From positions 1 to 64,000 of the forward strand of contig CBFHHA010000003.1 in assembly GCA_965655625.1 (NCBI GenBank): a stretch of 64,000 bases of DNA, in the 5' to 3' direction. Positions 24,914-34,246 of this stretch are shown here, piece by piece. The stretch comes from CAJJDF01 sp965655625 (GTDB lineage: Bacteria > Bacteroidota > Bacteroidia > Flavobacteriales_D > CAJJDF01). Position 1 is the first letter of the stretch. Each line of letters starts with the position of its first letter. A program made the position numbers and the translations under genes. The notes beneath the pieces were generated by a model, which worked only from the letters and a program-made list of their open reading frames with translations, did not search any database and was not told the origin of the DNA.

Positions 24914-25861
24914 TTATTTAGGAGCGTACAAACTTTCTCTAAATCCTGTCGTGTCATCGCCATGAAATAGGTTTAAATAGTTTTCGTACCTAAAATCTGC
25001 TATCTCTCCTTGTTCTAAGGCTTCTTTGATGGCACATGCCGGTTCATTTACGTGCACACAATTATTGAATTTGCACTCATTCATTCTTTTCCTCATCTCA
25101 GGGAAATAATGGTGAATTTCTTCTTTTTCGATGTCAATAATTCCAAGGCCTTTAATTCCAGGTGTATCAATTATGTGTCCACCAAATTTTAGTTCGTGCA
25201 TTTCGGCAAATGTCGTGGTGTGTTTTCCTTGGTTGTGCGAATCAGAAATGTCGCTCGTTTTGATGTTTAATGATTGGTCAATCAGGTTGATGAGGGATGA
25301 TTTTCCTACTCCAGAATTACCGGAAAAAACAGAAGTTTTGTGGGTCATCATGGTCTTAACTTCTTCAATATTTACGTTTTTTTCTACTGAGGTTTTTATG
25401 CATTGATATCCGATTTTTGAATAAATTTGAATGAGCGTTTCAAGCTCTTCCAATTCAGTTTTTGATAACAAATCAATTTTATTGAAAATAAGTACTGTCG
25501 GGATGTGATAAGCTTCTGCAGTAACTAAAAACCGATCAATAAAGTTGAGGTAGGTTTTTGGATAATTTACGGTAACAACTAAAAACGCTAAGTCAATATT
25601 AGAGGCAATGATATGAGCTTTTTTAGATAAATTAACCGATTTGCGGATGATGTAATTTTTTCGAGGTTCAATTTTTACAATCATTCCGTTTTCGTCTTCT
25701 TGCAGTTCAATTTGAACAACATCACCGACAGTCACGGGATTGGTGGTTTGAATTCCTTGAAGTCGAAATTTCCCTTTTATTCGACAAGGAACAATCGTCC
25801 CGTCCAGTAATTTCACGGAATACCAGCTTCCTGTTGATTTTATGACTAATCCTTTTTTCAA
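24914..25861 (-). CDS. rsgA: Ribosome small-subunit-dependent GTPase A
   Basis: RsgA checks late 30S maturation. A 315-residue protein with an OB-fold (residues 1-70, STGSWYSVKLLDG), and a circularly permuted GTPase with G4 FNKIDLL before G1 GNSGVGKSSL and G3 DTPGIKG. The C-terminal zinc site has CKFNNCVHVNEPAC. The start codon is TTG (MKKGLVIKS): no ATG lies upstream in frame before the -7 box, and homologues start within a residue or two of this point. It is followed at once by dtd, a common Bacteroidota pairing. Confidence 0.94.
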   Translation of the reverse strand: MKKGLVIKSTGSWYSVKLLDGTIVPCRIKGKFRLQGIQTTNPVTVGDVVQIELQEDENGMIVKIEPRKNYIIRKSVNLSKKAHIIASNIDLAFLVVTVNYPKTYLNFIDRFLVTAEAYHIPTVLIFNKIDLLSKTELEELETLIQIYSKIGYQCIKTSVEKNVNIEEVKTMMTHKTSVFSGNSGVGKSSLINLIDQSLNIKTSDISDSHNQGKHTTTFAEMHELKFGGHIIDTPGIKGLGIIDIEKEEIHHYFPEMRKRMNECKFNNCVHVNEPACAIKEALEQGEIADFRYENYLNLFHGDDTTGFRESLYAPK

Positions 25862-25878
25862 TGAGTTATTTTAGAATT

Positions 25879-25886
25879 CAAAGATA
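25879..25886 (-). promoter_or_regulatory. -7 promoter element of rsgA-dtd
   Basis: TATCTTTG on the minus strand, full match to TAnnTTTG, 17 bases upstream of the rsgA TTG start. Confidence 0.6.
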
Positions 25887-26138
25887 AGGTAATTCTAGTC
25901 AAATTAAAATGACTAGTTTGCAGTAGATTTTTGTTTATATAAGTGAAAGTTTGGCTCATTTTTCACTAGGCTAATTTCTTTATTTTGCTAGTACTCTTCT
26001 TTTGGATAACTGAGAATGTCTGTTTTAATTGGACTTTTCTGATGTTACATCTTTTTTCGAGGAAAACCACACACTTATGTTCTTGTTGGTTGAAAATTCT
26101 TTATTTTTAAAAAATAATTCAAAATCAATTTCGAGGAA

Positions 26139-27044
26139 ATGTCAATAGAAATAAAAAACGTAACCAAAGAATATGGACTTCAAAAAGCATTGAATGAAGT
26201 TTCGTTTACGGTAAATAAAGGTGAGATTTTGGGGTTTTTGGGTCCAAATGGGGCTGGAAAATCAACGTTGATGAAGATAATAACGTGTTACATTCCTCCC
26301 ACATCGGGAACCGTAATTGTGGATGGGTACGATGTGAGAGAGGATTCTCTGGAGATTCGAAAAAAAGTTGGCTATTTACCAGAACACAATCCTCTCTATT
26401 TGGATATGTATGTGAAAGAGTATCTTAGTTTTATTGCCGGTATACACAAGCTAAGTAAGAAAAAAGAAAAGGTTGCTAATGTTGTTGAACTAGTGGGATT
26501 GGAGCTAGAACAAAATAAACGAATTGGAGAATTATCAAAAGGATACAAGCAAAGAGTTGGGCTTGCTCAAGCGCTTATTCATGATCCAAATGTGCTTATA
26601 TTGGACGAACCAACGAGTGGATTAGATCCAAATCAATTGGCAGATATTAGAGAGGTTATCAAGAAGATTGGAAAGGAAAAAACGGTTATGTTTTCCTCAC
26701 ATATTATGCAAGAAGTAGAGGCGATATGTGACAGGATCGTCATCATAAATCGAGGGATTTTGTTGGTGGATCAAGATGCTAGCCAGATTATGAAAACTAG
26801 TTCTGATCGGCAAATTGTAAAAGTAGAATTTGACCAACAGGTTTCTAAATCGGAATTAAAACAAATTGCTGGTGTAAATAAAGTGAATCAGCTAGAAGGA
26901 AATGAGTGGGAAATAACTTCCTTGCAGCCTGAAGATTTAAGGGCTTCTATCTCAAAATTTGCGGGAACGAAGGGTATTCTGGTTCTCTCACTTCAAAAAG
27001 AAACTCAAAAGTTAGAAAATATTTTCAAGGAACTTACGCACTAA
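26139..27044 (+). CDS. gldA: GldA, gliding-motility ABC transporter ATPase subunit
   Basis: A 301-residue single ABC ATPase: Walker A GPNGAGKST, signature ELSKGYKQRVGLAQAL, Walker B VLILDEPTSGLDP and H-loop SSHIM. VGYLPEHNPLYLDMYVKEYLSF is a GldA signature, and the start MSIEIKNVTKEYGLQKALN and ~100-residue C-terminal extension also fit. GldA works with GldF and GldG, whose genes are usually elsewhere, as here. In Flavobacterium johnsoniae its loss stops gliding; some Bacteroidota glide without it. It is co-directional with uvrB, 39 bases upstream. Confidence 0.92.
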   Translation: MSIEIKNVTKEYGLQKALNEVSFTVNKGEILGFLGPNGAGKSTLMKIITCYIPPTSGTVIVDGYDVREDSLEIRKKVGYLPEHNPLYLDMYVKEYLSFIAGIHKLSKKKEKVANVVELVGLELEQNKRIGELSKGYKQRVGLAQALIHDPNVLILDEPTSGLDPNQLADIREVIKKIGKEKTVMFSSHIMQEVEAICDRIVIINRGILLVDQDASQIMKTSSDRQIVKVEFDQQVSKSELKQIAGVNKVNQLEGNEWEITSLQPEDLRASISKFAGTKGILVLSLQKETQKLENIFKELTH

Positions 27045-27083
27045 GTTGAGGTTAGGGTATTGAAATGGAATAAATAATTTGCA

Positions 27084-29069
27084 ATGAAATTTAACATAGT
27101 ATCGGATTTTAAACCAACTGGAGATCAGCCAAAAGCGATAAAGGAACTAGTGGAAGGTGTGAACTCTGGAATAGAGAGTCAGGTACTTTTGGGAGTTACA
27201 GGTTCGGGAAAAACCTTTACGGTAGCCAATGTGATTCAAGAAACAAATAAACCAACTTTGGTTCTTTCCCACAACAAAACGCTGGCGGCTCAATTGTTTG
27301 AGGAGTTTACTAATTTCTTTCCAGAAAATAGGGTAGAGTATTTTGTTTCGTATTATGATTATTATCAGCCAGAAGCCTATTTGCCAACAACCGGAACTTA
27401 TATCGAGAAGGATTTGTCTATCAATGACGAGATTGAAAAATTGAGAATTCGTGCAGCATCAGCTTTACTTTCGGGAAGAAAGGATGTGATTGTAGTTTCT
27501 TCTGTTTCATGTATTTATGGCATTGGAAATCCCACAAATTTTAAAGACAGTATTCTGCAAATTAAAGTAGGATTGGTAGTGACGAGAAATACTTTTTTGG
27601 CTCAATTAGTAGATAATTTATATTCTAGAGCAGGGTTAGATTTTGAAAGAGGAACGTTTCGTGTAAAAGGGGATACCGTAGATATAAATTTGCCTTATGC
27701 AGATTTTTCATTGAGAATAGGTTTTTGGGGAGATGAAATAGAAGAGATTGAAACCATCGAAAATGACAGTGCAAGAAGAATTGAAAAATTTGATGAATAC
27801 AGCATTTATCCCGCCAATATATTTGTAACGAGCAAAGATACTATCCAGGGAGCAATACACGATATTCAAGATGATATGGTTGCGAGAACTGAAGCATTCA
27901 AGGCGGGTGGTCAACATCTTGAAGCAAATAGGCTGGAAGAGCGAGTCACTTTGGATTTAGAAATGATTAGAGAATTGGGATACTGTTCCGGAATCGAAAA
28001 TTACTCTCGTTATTTTGATGGAAGAGCGGCAGGATCAAGACCCTTTTGCTTGTTGGATTACTTTCCTGATGATTTTTTAATGGTGATTGATGAAAGCCAT
28101 GTTACACTGCCCCAAATTAGAGCCATGTATGGAGGAGATAAATCGAGAAAAATTAACCTAGTTGAACATGGATTTCGTTTGCCTTCGGCAATGGATAATC
28201 GCCCGCTTAAGTTCGAAGAGTTTGAACAAATAACAAAGCAGACTTTGTATGTTTCGGCTACTCCAGCGGATTATGAGCTGGAAAGGGCAGAGGGAGTTTA
28301 TGTGGAACAATTGATAAGACCAACCGGTTTGTTAGATCCAATTATTGAGGTGAGACCAAGTAAAAATCAAATTGATGATTTACTGGAAGAAGTGCATAAA
28401 ACCATCGCTAAGAACGAAAGAGTGTTGGCTACTACATTGACAAAGAGAATGGCCGAGGAGTTGCAGAAATATTTAGAAAAAGTAGGTGTAAGAAGCCGAT
28501 ACATTCATTCGGATGTTGATACCTTGGATAGAATTGAAATTATTCAGGATTTAAGAAAAGGAGTTTACGATGTTCTGGTTGGAGTAAACTTGCTGCGAGA
28601 AGGTCTCGATTTGCCCGAAGTTTCTTTAATTGTCATACTCGATGCAGACAAAGAAGGCTTTTTGAGGTCGGAAAGGGCGTTGGTACAAACAGTGGGAAGA
28701 GCAGCAAGAAATATAAATGGAAGAGTCATTATGTATGCTGATAAAATGACCAACTCGATGCAACGAACCATTGATGAGACCGAGCGAAGAAGAGGTGTTC
28801 AAATGGCTTACAATAAAAAGCACGGACTGGAACCTAGACCTATTAAGAAGAATTCGGAAAATACACTCTACAAATTTGAAAACAACCTTGAAAAAGTTGC
28901 TTCGATAGCTGCCGAAGAGGAAGTTGAGTATCTGACAAATTCTCAGTTAGAAGAGAATATTAAAATGAGCCAAAAAGCCATGGAAAAGGCTGCAAAAGAA
29001 TTTGATTTTGTGGAAGCAGCAAGGCTCCGAGATTCCATTAAATCATTGAAGTTAAAATTAGCGAAATAA
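27084..29069 (+). CDS. uvrB: Excinuclease ABC subunit B
   Basis: UvrB, the damage-verifying helicase-like core of nucleotide excision repair. Motifs in order: Walker A GVTGSGKTFT, the beta-hairpin SYYDYYQPEAYLP that clamps DNA, DESH in the Walker B box, helicase motifs LDADKEGFLR and QTVGRAARN, and the C-terminal UVR domain (QLEENIKMSQKAMEKAAKEF) that contacts UvrA/UvrC. The 661-residue length is full. No SOS-type operator was looked for beyond the short gap after gldA. Confidence 0.97.
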   Translation: MKFNIVSDFKPTGDQPKAIKELVEGVNSGIESQVLLGVTGSGKTFTVANVIQETNKPTLVLSHNKTLAAQLFEEFTNFFPENRVEYFVSYYDYYQPEAYLPTTGTYIEKDLSINDEIEKLRIRAASALLSGRKDVIVVSSVSCIYGIGNPTNFKDSILQIKVGLVVTRNTFLAQLVDNLYSRAGLDFERGTFRVKGDTVDINLPYADFSLRIGFWGDEIEEIETIENDSARRIEKFDEYSIYPANIFVTSKDTIQGAIHDIQDDMVARTEAFKAGGQHLEANRLEERVTLDLEMIRELGYCSGIENYSRYFDGRAAGSRPFCLLDYFPDDFLMVIDESHVTLPQIRAMYGGDKSRKINLVEHGFRLPSAMDNRPLKFEEFEQITKQTLYVSATPADYELERAEGVYVEQLIRPTGLLDPIIEVRPSKNQIDDLLEEVHKTIAKNERVLATTLTKRMAEELQKYLEKVGVRSRYIHSDVDTLDRIEIIQDLRKGVYDVLVGVNLLREGLDLPEVSLIVILDADKEGFLRSERALVQTVGRAARNINGRVIMYADKMTNSMQRTIDETERRRGVQMAYNKKHGLEPRPIKKNSENTLYKFENNLEKVASIAAEEEVEYLTNSQLEENIKMSQKAMEKAAKEFDFVEAARLRDSIKSLKLKLAK

Positions 29070-29136
29070 TCAAATTTACTAGTGAAAGCAACCTATACAA
29101 GTGTCACTACGTATTTTAAAATATAACAAACAACCT

Positions 29137-32100
29137 ATGAAGAAAATAATTGTACTTTCCTTTTTGTCGTTTCTGTCCTTCTTGTCATATGCACAAGTGA
29201 CACCGAGTAGTTCTTATCCGTTAATTCCCGGAAAAACAGTTCCTTTTGACGGTGAAAAATGTGCTTCCCATTACATGGATGAATTTTTAAAACGATTTGA
29301 TCCAGCCTATTCACTTAATAGACAAATGATCGAACAGCACACCCAACAAGTATTGTATAATTCGTCTGTTTCTCGATCTGGCGGAGTGAACAGAGGAGTA
29401 GTTTACACTGTTCCGATTGTGTTTCATGTTTTACACGAAGGTGAAGCTGTTGGAGATTCTACTAACATTTCAGATGCTCAAATATATTCTTGTATTGCTG
29501 CCCTTAACCGAGATTTTAGAAGAAATTCAGACGATGGGGGGATTGCTCAATCGGGACCTTTGGGTGCCGATGCCGAAATAGAATTTTGTTTGGCAAGAAG
29601 AGACCCTAGCGGAAATTTTACAACGGGAATTACAAGGCATGACATGTCTGGAGTACAAGGTTATTTGGATAGTGGTGTGTATCATAATAATACATGGCGA
29701 AGTGATGCTTCGATGAAAGCAATGGTTCAATGGAATCCAGCACAGTACATCAACGTGTGGGTGGTAAACAAAATAAAAAGCACGACTAATATATACCAAG
29801 GAGGTGGTGGTGGAGTTATAGGGTATGCTACGTTTCCAGGTGGATCAGTAGCTTCTGATGGTGTTGTGATTCGATTTAGTGCCACAGGAAATGATATTTC
29901 GGGAATTAACGGTTTCAATCTTTGGTCGGCCACCAACGATAACAGAGTTTTAACGCATGAAATGGGTCACTATTTTAATCTGTATCACACCTTTCACAAC
30001 ACAAGCTCATGTTCTGTTTCTACTCCTTGTGCCACCTCTGGTGATTTGTGTTGCGATACCCCCCCAACAACTGTCGGAACGGGTAATGCCTGTGTTACAT
30101 TGGCATGTCCACTTGATAACAAAGAAAATTATATGCAATATCAGAATGGCGCTTGTGCATCAGATTTCACACCCAATCAAATTTCAAGAATGAGGGCCGT
30201 GTTAGTGCCAGGTGGTGCTCGACACTCTTTAACAACGAATCAGAATTGTTTGTCCCCTTACCAAGTAAATCCAACATTAGCTAGTGTTTTTTACCCAAAA
30301 GACACGGTATGTTCAAATATAATACCTGGCTTTGCTGTGGTATGCAACGGAGGAAATGATACCTTAACAAGTTTTCAAGTGAATTATGACATTGATGGCG
30401 GTATTTCGAATGTTCATTTTTGGACGGGAAAAATAGGACCGTTTGAATGCGATACTATTGCTCTAGCAGCTTTGGCAACATCTGTAGGCCCTCATACCTA
30501 CAATGTTCGGGTTGATTCAACTCTCATCAATGGAACTTTAAATGACGGATTTCCAGGTAATAATATGATGTCAACTGGATTCGTCTCAAAAAGTGGATTC
30601 GCTGTCTTAGTTGATATTACGACTGATTGTAGTGCACAAGAAATTTCTTGGTTAATCAGAGATACAAATGGCACAATAAAATTGAGTGGAAATGGGTATT
30701 CACAACAAGTTCAAAATATATTTGAAACGGCTTGTCTAGATTCAGGTTGTTACGAGTTTGTCATTTATGATACTTGGGGTGACGGGCTTCAAGGAAAGGG
30801 ATTTTGTCCTACGAATGGTAAGTTTACTGTAACCGATGCCGGAACAGGCCAAGTAATTGCAAAAACAATAAACCCTAATTTTGGCGATTCGTTAATCACC
30901 TCATTCTGTCTGCCATATAGTACCTCATTAATTCCTGGTTTTACAGGCTGTGATACTGTTTATCCCGGTTATCCGGTTTATTTGATGGATACTTCAATTT
31001 CTTTCCCAGCAGCTTTCAAATGGGATTGGGATTTTGGCGATGGAACAACTTCTTCTCAGAAAAATCCTGTAAAAAGTTATCCAACAGTGGGAACCTATAA
31101 TGTAAAGTTGGTAGTGGAGAATGCGGCATTGAAAGATTCAATAACCAAAGCTGGTTGTGTTGTTGTTATTCCAACTCCTCCAGGCTTTTGTGATACATTG
31201 TACAATTATAATGAATTGCAAGACTCCATGATTTTTTACAAACTATTAGGGACATGGGGGTACTATCCTGGTCACAACGGTGCCAATATCACTGGCTATG
31301 CAGAGCCATTTACATTAACTGGAGCAACAAACTCCGTGCAGCGATTGGTTTTGCCAGTAGTACAAGCAGATGCAGGAACGGCAAACTCCTCTTTTGTGAT
31401 TAATATTTTTGATGATAATGCTGGATCGCCAGGTGCTGTTCTCTCCTCAGATACTATTCGAATCAATTCTTTAGTTGCTGGAGTAAGCAATGAGATTTAT
31501 TTGACTACCCCTCCATTTATTACAGGTAATTTTTGGGCCGGAATAGAATTGGAATATGGCAATGGCGACACTCTTGTAATAACCACAGCCAATAATAGAA
31601 TTGGCGGAGTAAATACAACTTTTGTTAAAACTGGAGGAATCTGGCAAAGTTCTAATGTTGTGGCGGCAATTAATACTTCTTTGGGGATTCGAGTAATATA
31701 CACTGACTTACCTGCAACAGGCACCTTGAATGTGTCAAGAAATAGGCTGTGCCAGGGTCAAACTGCCAATTTTAGTGCCACAGGTCTGGCGAATTATGAT
31801 TCGTTAAAATGGTTTTTCCCTGGTGGCACACCCAATTTTTCAACGAATACTACCCAAGCTGTAACATATAGTACACCAGGAATCTACAAGGCTATTTTAT
31901 ACCTTGAAGGAGTTTGTTCGAATGATAGTTTGATTACGACTATTATTGTAGATACCTCTGGAGCAACTGCAAGTTTTACAGAGTCATCCTTAACTATTTG
32001 CGAGCAAGATTCCGTTTCGTTTGATGGAACTTTAAACGGATCTGGAACAATCTATTGGTCTTATCCAACAGGTATTCCTTCAGTATCCAACCAAGAGGAT

Positions 32101-32931
32101 AATACGGTGTTTTTCTCTACGCCAGGAGTTTATCCAATAAAAATGAAAGTGGATAACGGTTGTGGAGCTGACAGTGTGATTAAAACACTTACCGTAAGAA
32201 GTTATCCGAGTACGACTATTTCTCCCTCAGATACTACTATTTGCAATGGTTCATCGATTGCCATTACCATAAATGGAGGAACAAGTTACTCATGGAGTAC
32301 AGGAGGTTCCACTCAAACCATATCTGTATCGCCTTCGGCAACTACTCAATATTGGGGAGTGGGAAGTAATGCAAATTGTGTAGGAGATACAGCCTATGTG
32401 ACAATAACGAACAATCCAATTCCGAATGTTGTTGCGAATGCAAATCCAACTATAGTCTGTTTAGGAAGTGCCATTTATTTTAGTATGGTCGGTTCTAATG
32501 CAATTACTTATGATTGGGATTATGGAGATGGAACAACTACTTCAGTGCCAAATGCTTCCCATATTTATTCTGTTCCAGGCACCTATACAGCTACAGTGAA
32601 AGGTACTTTTGGACTATGTGATAGTTCATCGAGTATTCAAGTTGTTGTGAACGATTGTACAGGGTTAGAAGAAGATAATTTTGCATCTTCCATCGTGGTG
32701 TATCCAAATCCAGCGAATAGATATTTGAATATTTCTATTCTTGAGAGCAAAATGGATAAAGTGAATATGTCAATTTTTAATAGTTCTGGTCAAGTTGTTT
32801 ACAACTCTGTCATCAATACGAAAACAGCACAAACCACTCTAGATGTGAACGGATTTAGCGAAGGTGTTTATTTAATTCGGTTTAATTCAGAGGAGAAAGT
32901 AGTAACCAAAAAGCTAATTATCGTGAAATAA
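29137..32931 (+). CDS. Secreted M43-type metalloprotease with PKD domains and T9SS type A sorting domain
   Basis: From the ATG at 29137 (a GTG at 29101 would put 12 residues before the signal) the protein has 1264 residues. It has a signal peptide MKKIIVLSFLSFLSFLSYAQ and a catalytic domain to about 385 with zinc motif HEMGHYFNLYH (first His at residue 274) and Met-turn ENYMQYQ, as in pappalysin-type M43 proteases. Then come Ig/CARDB-like segments, a PKD domain WDWDFGDGTTSSQ, further beta-repeats, a second PKD YDWDYGDGTTTS, and the C-terminal sorting domain VVYPNPANRYLNISI...GVYLIRF...KKLIIVK. It is secreted by the type IX system, cleaved and attached at the surface. A strong terminator follows. 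Confidence 0.92.
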   Translation: MKKIIVLSFLSFLSFLSYAQVTPSSSYPLIPGKTVPFDGEKCASHYMDEFLKRFDPAYSLNRQMIEQHTQQVLYNSSVSRSGGVNRGVVYTVPIVFHVLHEGEAVGDSTNISDAQIYSCIAALNRDFRRNSDDGGIAQSGPLGADAEIEFCLARRDPSGNFTTGITRHDMSGVQGYLDSGVYHNNTWRSDASMKAMVQWNPAQYINVWVVNKIKSTTNIYQGGGGGVIGYATFPGGSVASDGVVIRFSATGNDISGINGFNLWSATNDNRVLTHEMGHYFNLYHTFHNTSSCSVSTPCATSGDLCCDTPPTTVGTGNACVTLACPLDNKENYMQYQNGACASDFTPNQISRMRAVLVPGGARHSLTTNQNCLSPYQVNPTLASVFYPKDTVCSNIIPGFAVVCNGGNDTLTSFQVNYDIDGGISNVHFWTGKIGPFECDTIALAALATSVGPHTYNVRVDSTLINGTLNDGFPGNNMMSTGFVSKSGFAVLVDITTDCSAQEISWLIRDTNGTIKLSGNGYSQQVQNIFETACLDSGCYEFVIYDTWGDGLQGKGFCPTNGKFTVTDAGTGQVIAKTINPNFGDSLITSFCLPYSTSLIPGFTGCDTVYPGYPVYLMDTSISFPAAFKWDWDFGDGTTSSQKNPVKSYPTVGTYNVKLVVENAALKDSITKAGCVVVIPTPPGFCDTLYNYNELQDSMIFYKLLGTWGYYPGHNGANITGYAEPFTLTGATNSVQRLVLPVVQADAGTANSSFVINIFDDNAGSPGAVLSSDTIRINSLVAGVSNEIYLTTPPFITGNFWAGIELEYGNGDTLVITTANNRIGGVNTTFVKTGGIWQSSNVVAAINTSLGIRVIYTDLPATGTLNVSRNRLCQGQTANFSATGLANYDSLKWFFPGGTPNFSTNTTQAVTYSTPGIYKAILYLEGVCSNDSLITTIIVDTSGATASFTESSLTICEQDSVSFDGTLNGSGTIYWSYPTGIPSVSNQEDNTVFFSTPGVYPIKMKVDNGCGADSVIKTLTVRSYPSTTISPSDTTICNGSSIAITINGGTSYSWSTGGSTQTISVSPSATTQYWGVGSNANCVGDTAYVTITNNPIPNVVANANPTIVCLGSAIYFSMVGSNAITYDWDYGDGTTTSVPNASHIYSVPGTYTATVKGTFGLCDSSSSIQVVVNDCTGLEEDNFASSIVVYPNPANRYLNISILESKMDKVNMSIFNSSGQVVYNSVINTKTAQTTLDVNGFSEGVYLIRFNSEEKVVTKKLIIVK

Positions 32932-32954
32932 GGATTCTTCAAATGAAAAACATA

Positions 32955-32989
32955 AACTCCATTCGCTCAGTCGAATGGAGTTCTTTTAG
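32955..32989 (+). terminator. Terminator of the metalloprotease gene
   Basis: Perfect 11-bp stem AACTCCATTCG (32955-32965) / CGAATGGAGTT (32972-32982) with loop CTCAGT, then CTTTT. Confidence 0.75.
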
Positions 32990-33029
32990 AAGAGGAAAAA
33001 AGATATCAATCTATTCTGGGGACTTAATC

Positions 33030-33128
33030 ATGAATAATTTTGTCAGCTTTACAACGGTCAGGGTGATTAACAAGGGTATGAGAATTTTCAGTTAACGAAA
33101 ATCCGATTTATTTCTAAATCGGATTTTT
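33030..33128 (+). other. Possible short transcript: 21-codon frame plus terminator hairpin
   Basis: An ATG at 33030 opens a 21-codon frame (MNNFVSFTTVRVINKGMRIF) ending at 33095. Directly after it is a strong hairpin, AAAATCCGATTTA (33099-33111) / TAAATCGGATTTT (33116-33128), with a T-run. The gap 32932-33765 holds no intact protein gene apart from this, the FISUMP relic below and terminators. It could be a small RNA, a tiny peptide or the tail of a lost gene. No promoter is clear. Confidence 0.3.
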
Positions 33129-33311
33129 TTATTTGAGTCTGTAAAAAGCGAATTTACCATCATCCTGCATTTAAGTTCAATTGCCAAAACTATCTTTTAA
33201 TAAGATAAATTTTATTCATGGTGATTTCCTTCCATTTTTCCTAAAAGCAGGAGGGATTAGTAATCGTAAACCACATAGAATAATAGTTGCAATCAAGTCA
33301 TTGGACCTATT

Positions 33312-33572
33312 TTATTCTTTGATACATCTGACTGAACCTCCGCTTGATTTTGGTATATCCCCTGTTGCCGAATTGCCTGATTCAGAGTTTAGCATACGGG
33401 CGAATGAACCGATACTTGTACTGCTCAAATAGTAAGATGAAGACCCTTCATAAACTATTTGACTAAGGCTAAAAGTTCTAGCGCCTGCCGCAGGAAGTTT
33501 AAGCGGAGAGGCAAAAGCCACAGCCGAATTATTAGTAACTCATCTACTCCATTCATGTTTTGAGAGACGAAG
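33312..33572 (-). pseudogene. Relic of a FISUMP (Fibrobacter succinogenes major paralogous) domain protein
   Basis: Reading the minus strand, LRLSKHEWSR, an in-frame TGA (33540-33542), then TNNSAVAFASPLKLPAAGAR ... SSSYYLSSTSIGSFARMLNS ... GGSVRCIKE to a stop. This is the C-terminal signature of FISUMP-domain surface proteins (usual form: RLPT-x2-EW, ASPLKLPAAG, YWSST, GFSVRC), here ending at the normal place but with an internal stop and no N-terminus. Upstream sequence shows no further part of the domain. Such proteins are exported in Bacteroidota and often paralogous. Only about 85 codons remain, so this is a decayed fragment. Confidence 0.75.
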
Positions 33573-33709
33573 GTCAAAGAAAAAGAGGAGACAGAGATGT
33601 TCTTCTCTTTTTTTTATTCTCAAAAAGTAATGAAAGGTTGAGTGAAATTCTTGTTTGAGTAGAATCCCAAAATAAAACTGCCCAAGGTCTGACACAGTTA
33701 TACAAAAGA

Positions 33710-33740
33710 AAAAGCCTAACTACTTAGTAATTAGGCTTTT
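33710..33740 (-). terminator. Terminator after tRNA-Asp
   Basis: Perfect stem AAAAGCCTAA (33710-33719) / TTAGGCTTTT (33731-33740). It lies about 25 bases beyond the 3' end of tRNA-Asp in its direction of transcription. A less perfect hairpin with a T8 run at 33580-33614 lies further on. Confidence 0.7.
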
Positions 33741-33765
33741 AATTCAATCTCTCGATCTATTTAAG

Positions 33766-33839
33766 CGGTCCGGACGGGACTCGAACCCGCGACCCCCTGC
33801 GTGACAGGCAGGTATTCTAACCAGCTGAACTACCGGACC
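33766..33839 (-). tRNA. tRNA-Asp (GUC)
   Basis: A 74-nt cloverleaf: acceptor GGTCCGG/CCGGACC with discriminator G, anticodon stem CCTGC/GCAGG around loop CTGTCAC (anticodon GTC), and T arm GCGGG-TTCGAGT-CCCGT. CCA is not encoded. It has its own -7 box and terminator. Confidence 0.97.
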
Positions 33840-33865
33840 GACTTGCTCTGTTTTCAAGAGCGATA

Positions 33866-33873
33866 CAAAAGTA
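33866..33873 (-). promoter_or_regulatory. -7 promoter element of tRNA-Asp
   Basis: TACTTTTG on the minus strand, full match to TAnnTTTG, 26 bases before the mature tRNA 5' end. Confidence 0.6.
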
Positions 33874-33919
33874 CTATTTTAATTTTAATCTCAAAATAAT
33901 TTCGAGATTAAATATGTTA

Positions 33920-34243
33920 TTATTTATATAGTTTTCTATCAAGACTCATCCAGGCCCCACCATTGTGAACTTCTTTGAATCCTTTGGCTTTCAAAATTCC
34001 TTTGGCAGATGCGCTTCTCATTCCACTCGCACAGCAAGTAATAATAGGAGTTTCCTGTTTTCCTTTTAGCTTTCCCTCATTTTTACGCAATCCTTCTACC
34101 GGAATGTTGATTGATCCTTCTATATGACCTGATTTGTACTCTGCCGCTGTTCTTACATCTACAACAATGGCTCCATTCGATACTAGTTCGTAATAATCGG
34201 GTTTGGTTCCAAGACCCAATAAATTTAATATAGATTTAATCAT
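33920..34243 (-). CDS. Rhodanese-like domain protein (second of a pair)
   Basis: A 107-residue single-domain rhodanese. IVVDVRTAAEYKSGHIEGSINIP is the N-terminal signature and ITCCASGMRSASA holds the six-residue active-site loop CASGMR, so a persulfide on the second Cys is expected. The adjacent extra Cys is shared with the neighbouring rhodanese. There is no signal peptide, so it acts in the cytosol. It starts three bases after the first rhodanese and is transcribed divergently from a Crp/Fnr gene. Role: sulfur transfer or sulfide/persulfide handling; the substrate is unknown. Confidence 0.88.
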   Translation of the reverse strand: MIKSILNLLGLGTKPDYYELVSNGAIVVDVRTAAEYKSGHIEGSINIPVEGLRKNEGKLKGKQETPIITCCASGMRSASAKGILKAKGFKEVHNGGAWMSLDRKLYK

Positions 34244-34246
34244 AAG

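Noticed and set aside
33181..33432. 83-codon plus-strand frame near the FISUMP relic
   Set aside because: It overlaps on the opposite strand a region whose minus-strand text clearly matches the FISUMP signature; the plus reading has no family.
32953..33740. CRISPR-like array because of several small inverted repeats
   Set aside because: The hairpins differ in sequence and spacing and each is accounted for as a terminator; there is no regular direct repeat.
33712..33873. Integrative element attachment at tRNA-Asp
   Set aside because: No integrase gene and no direct repeat of the tRNA 3' end were found near it, only decayed fragments.
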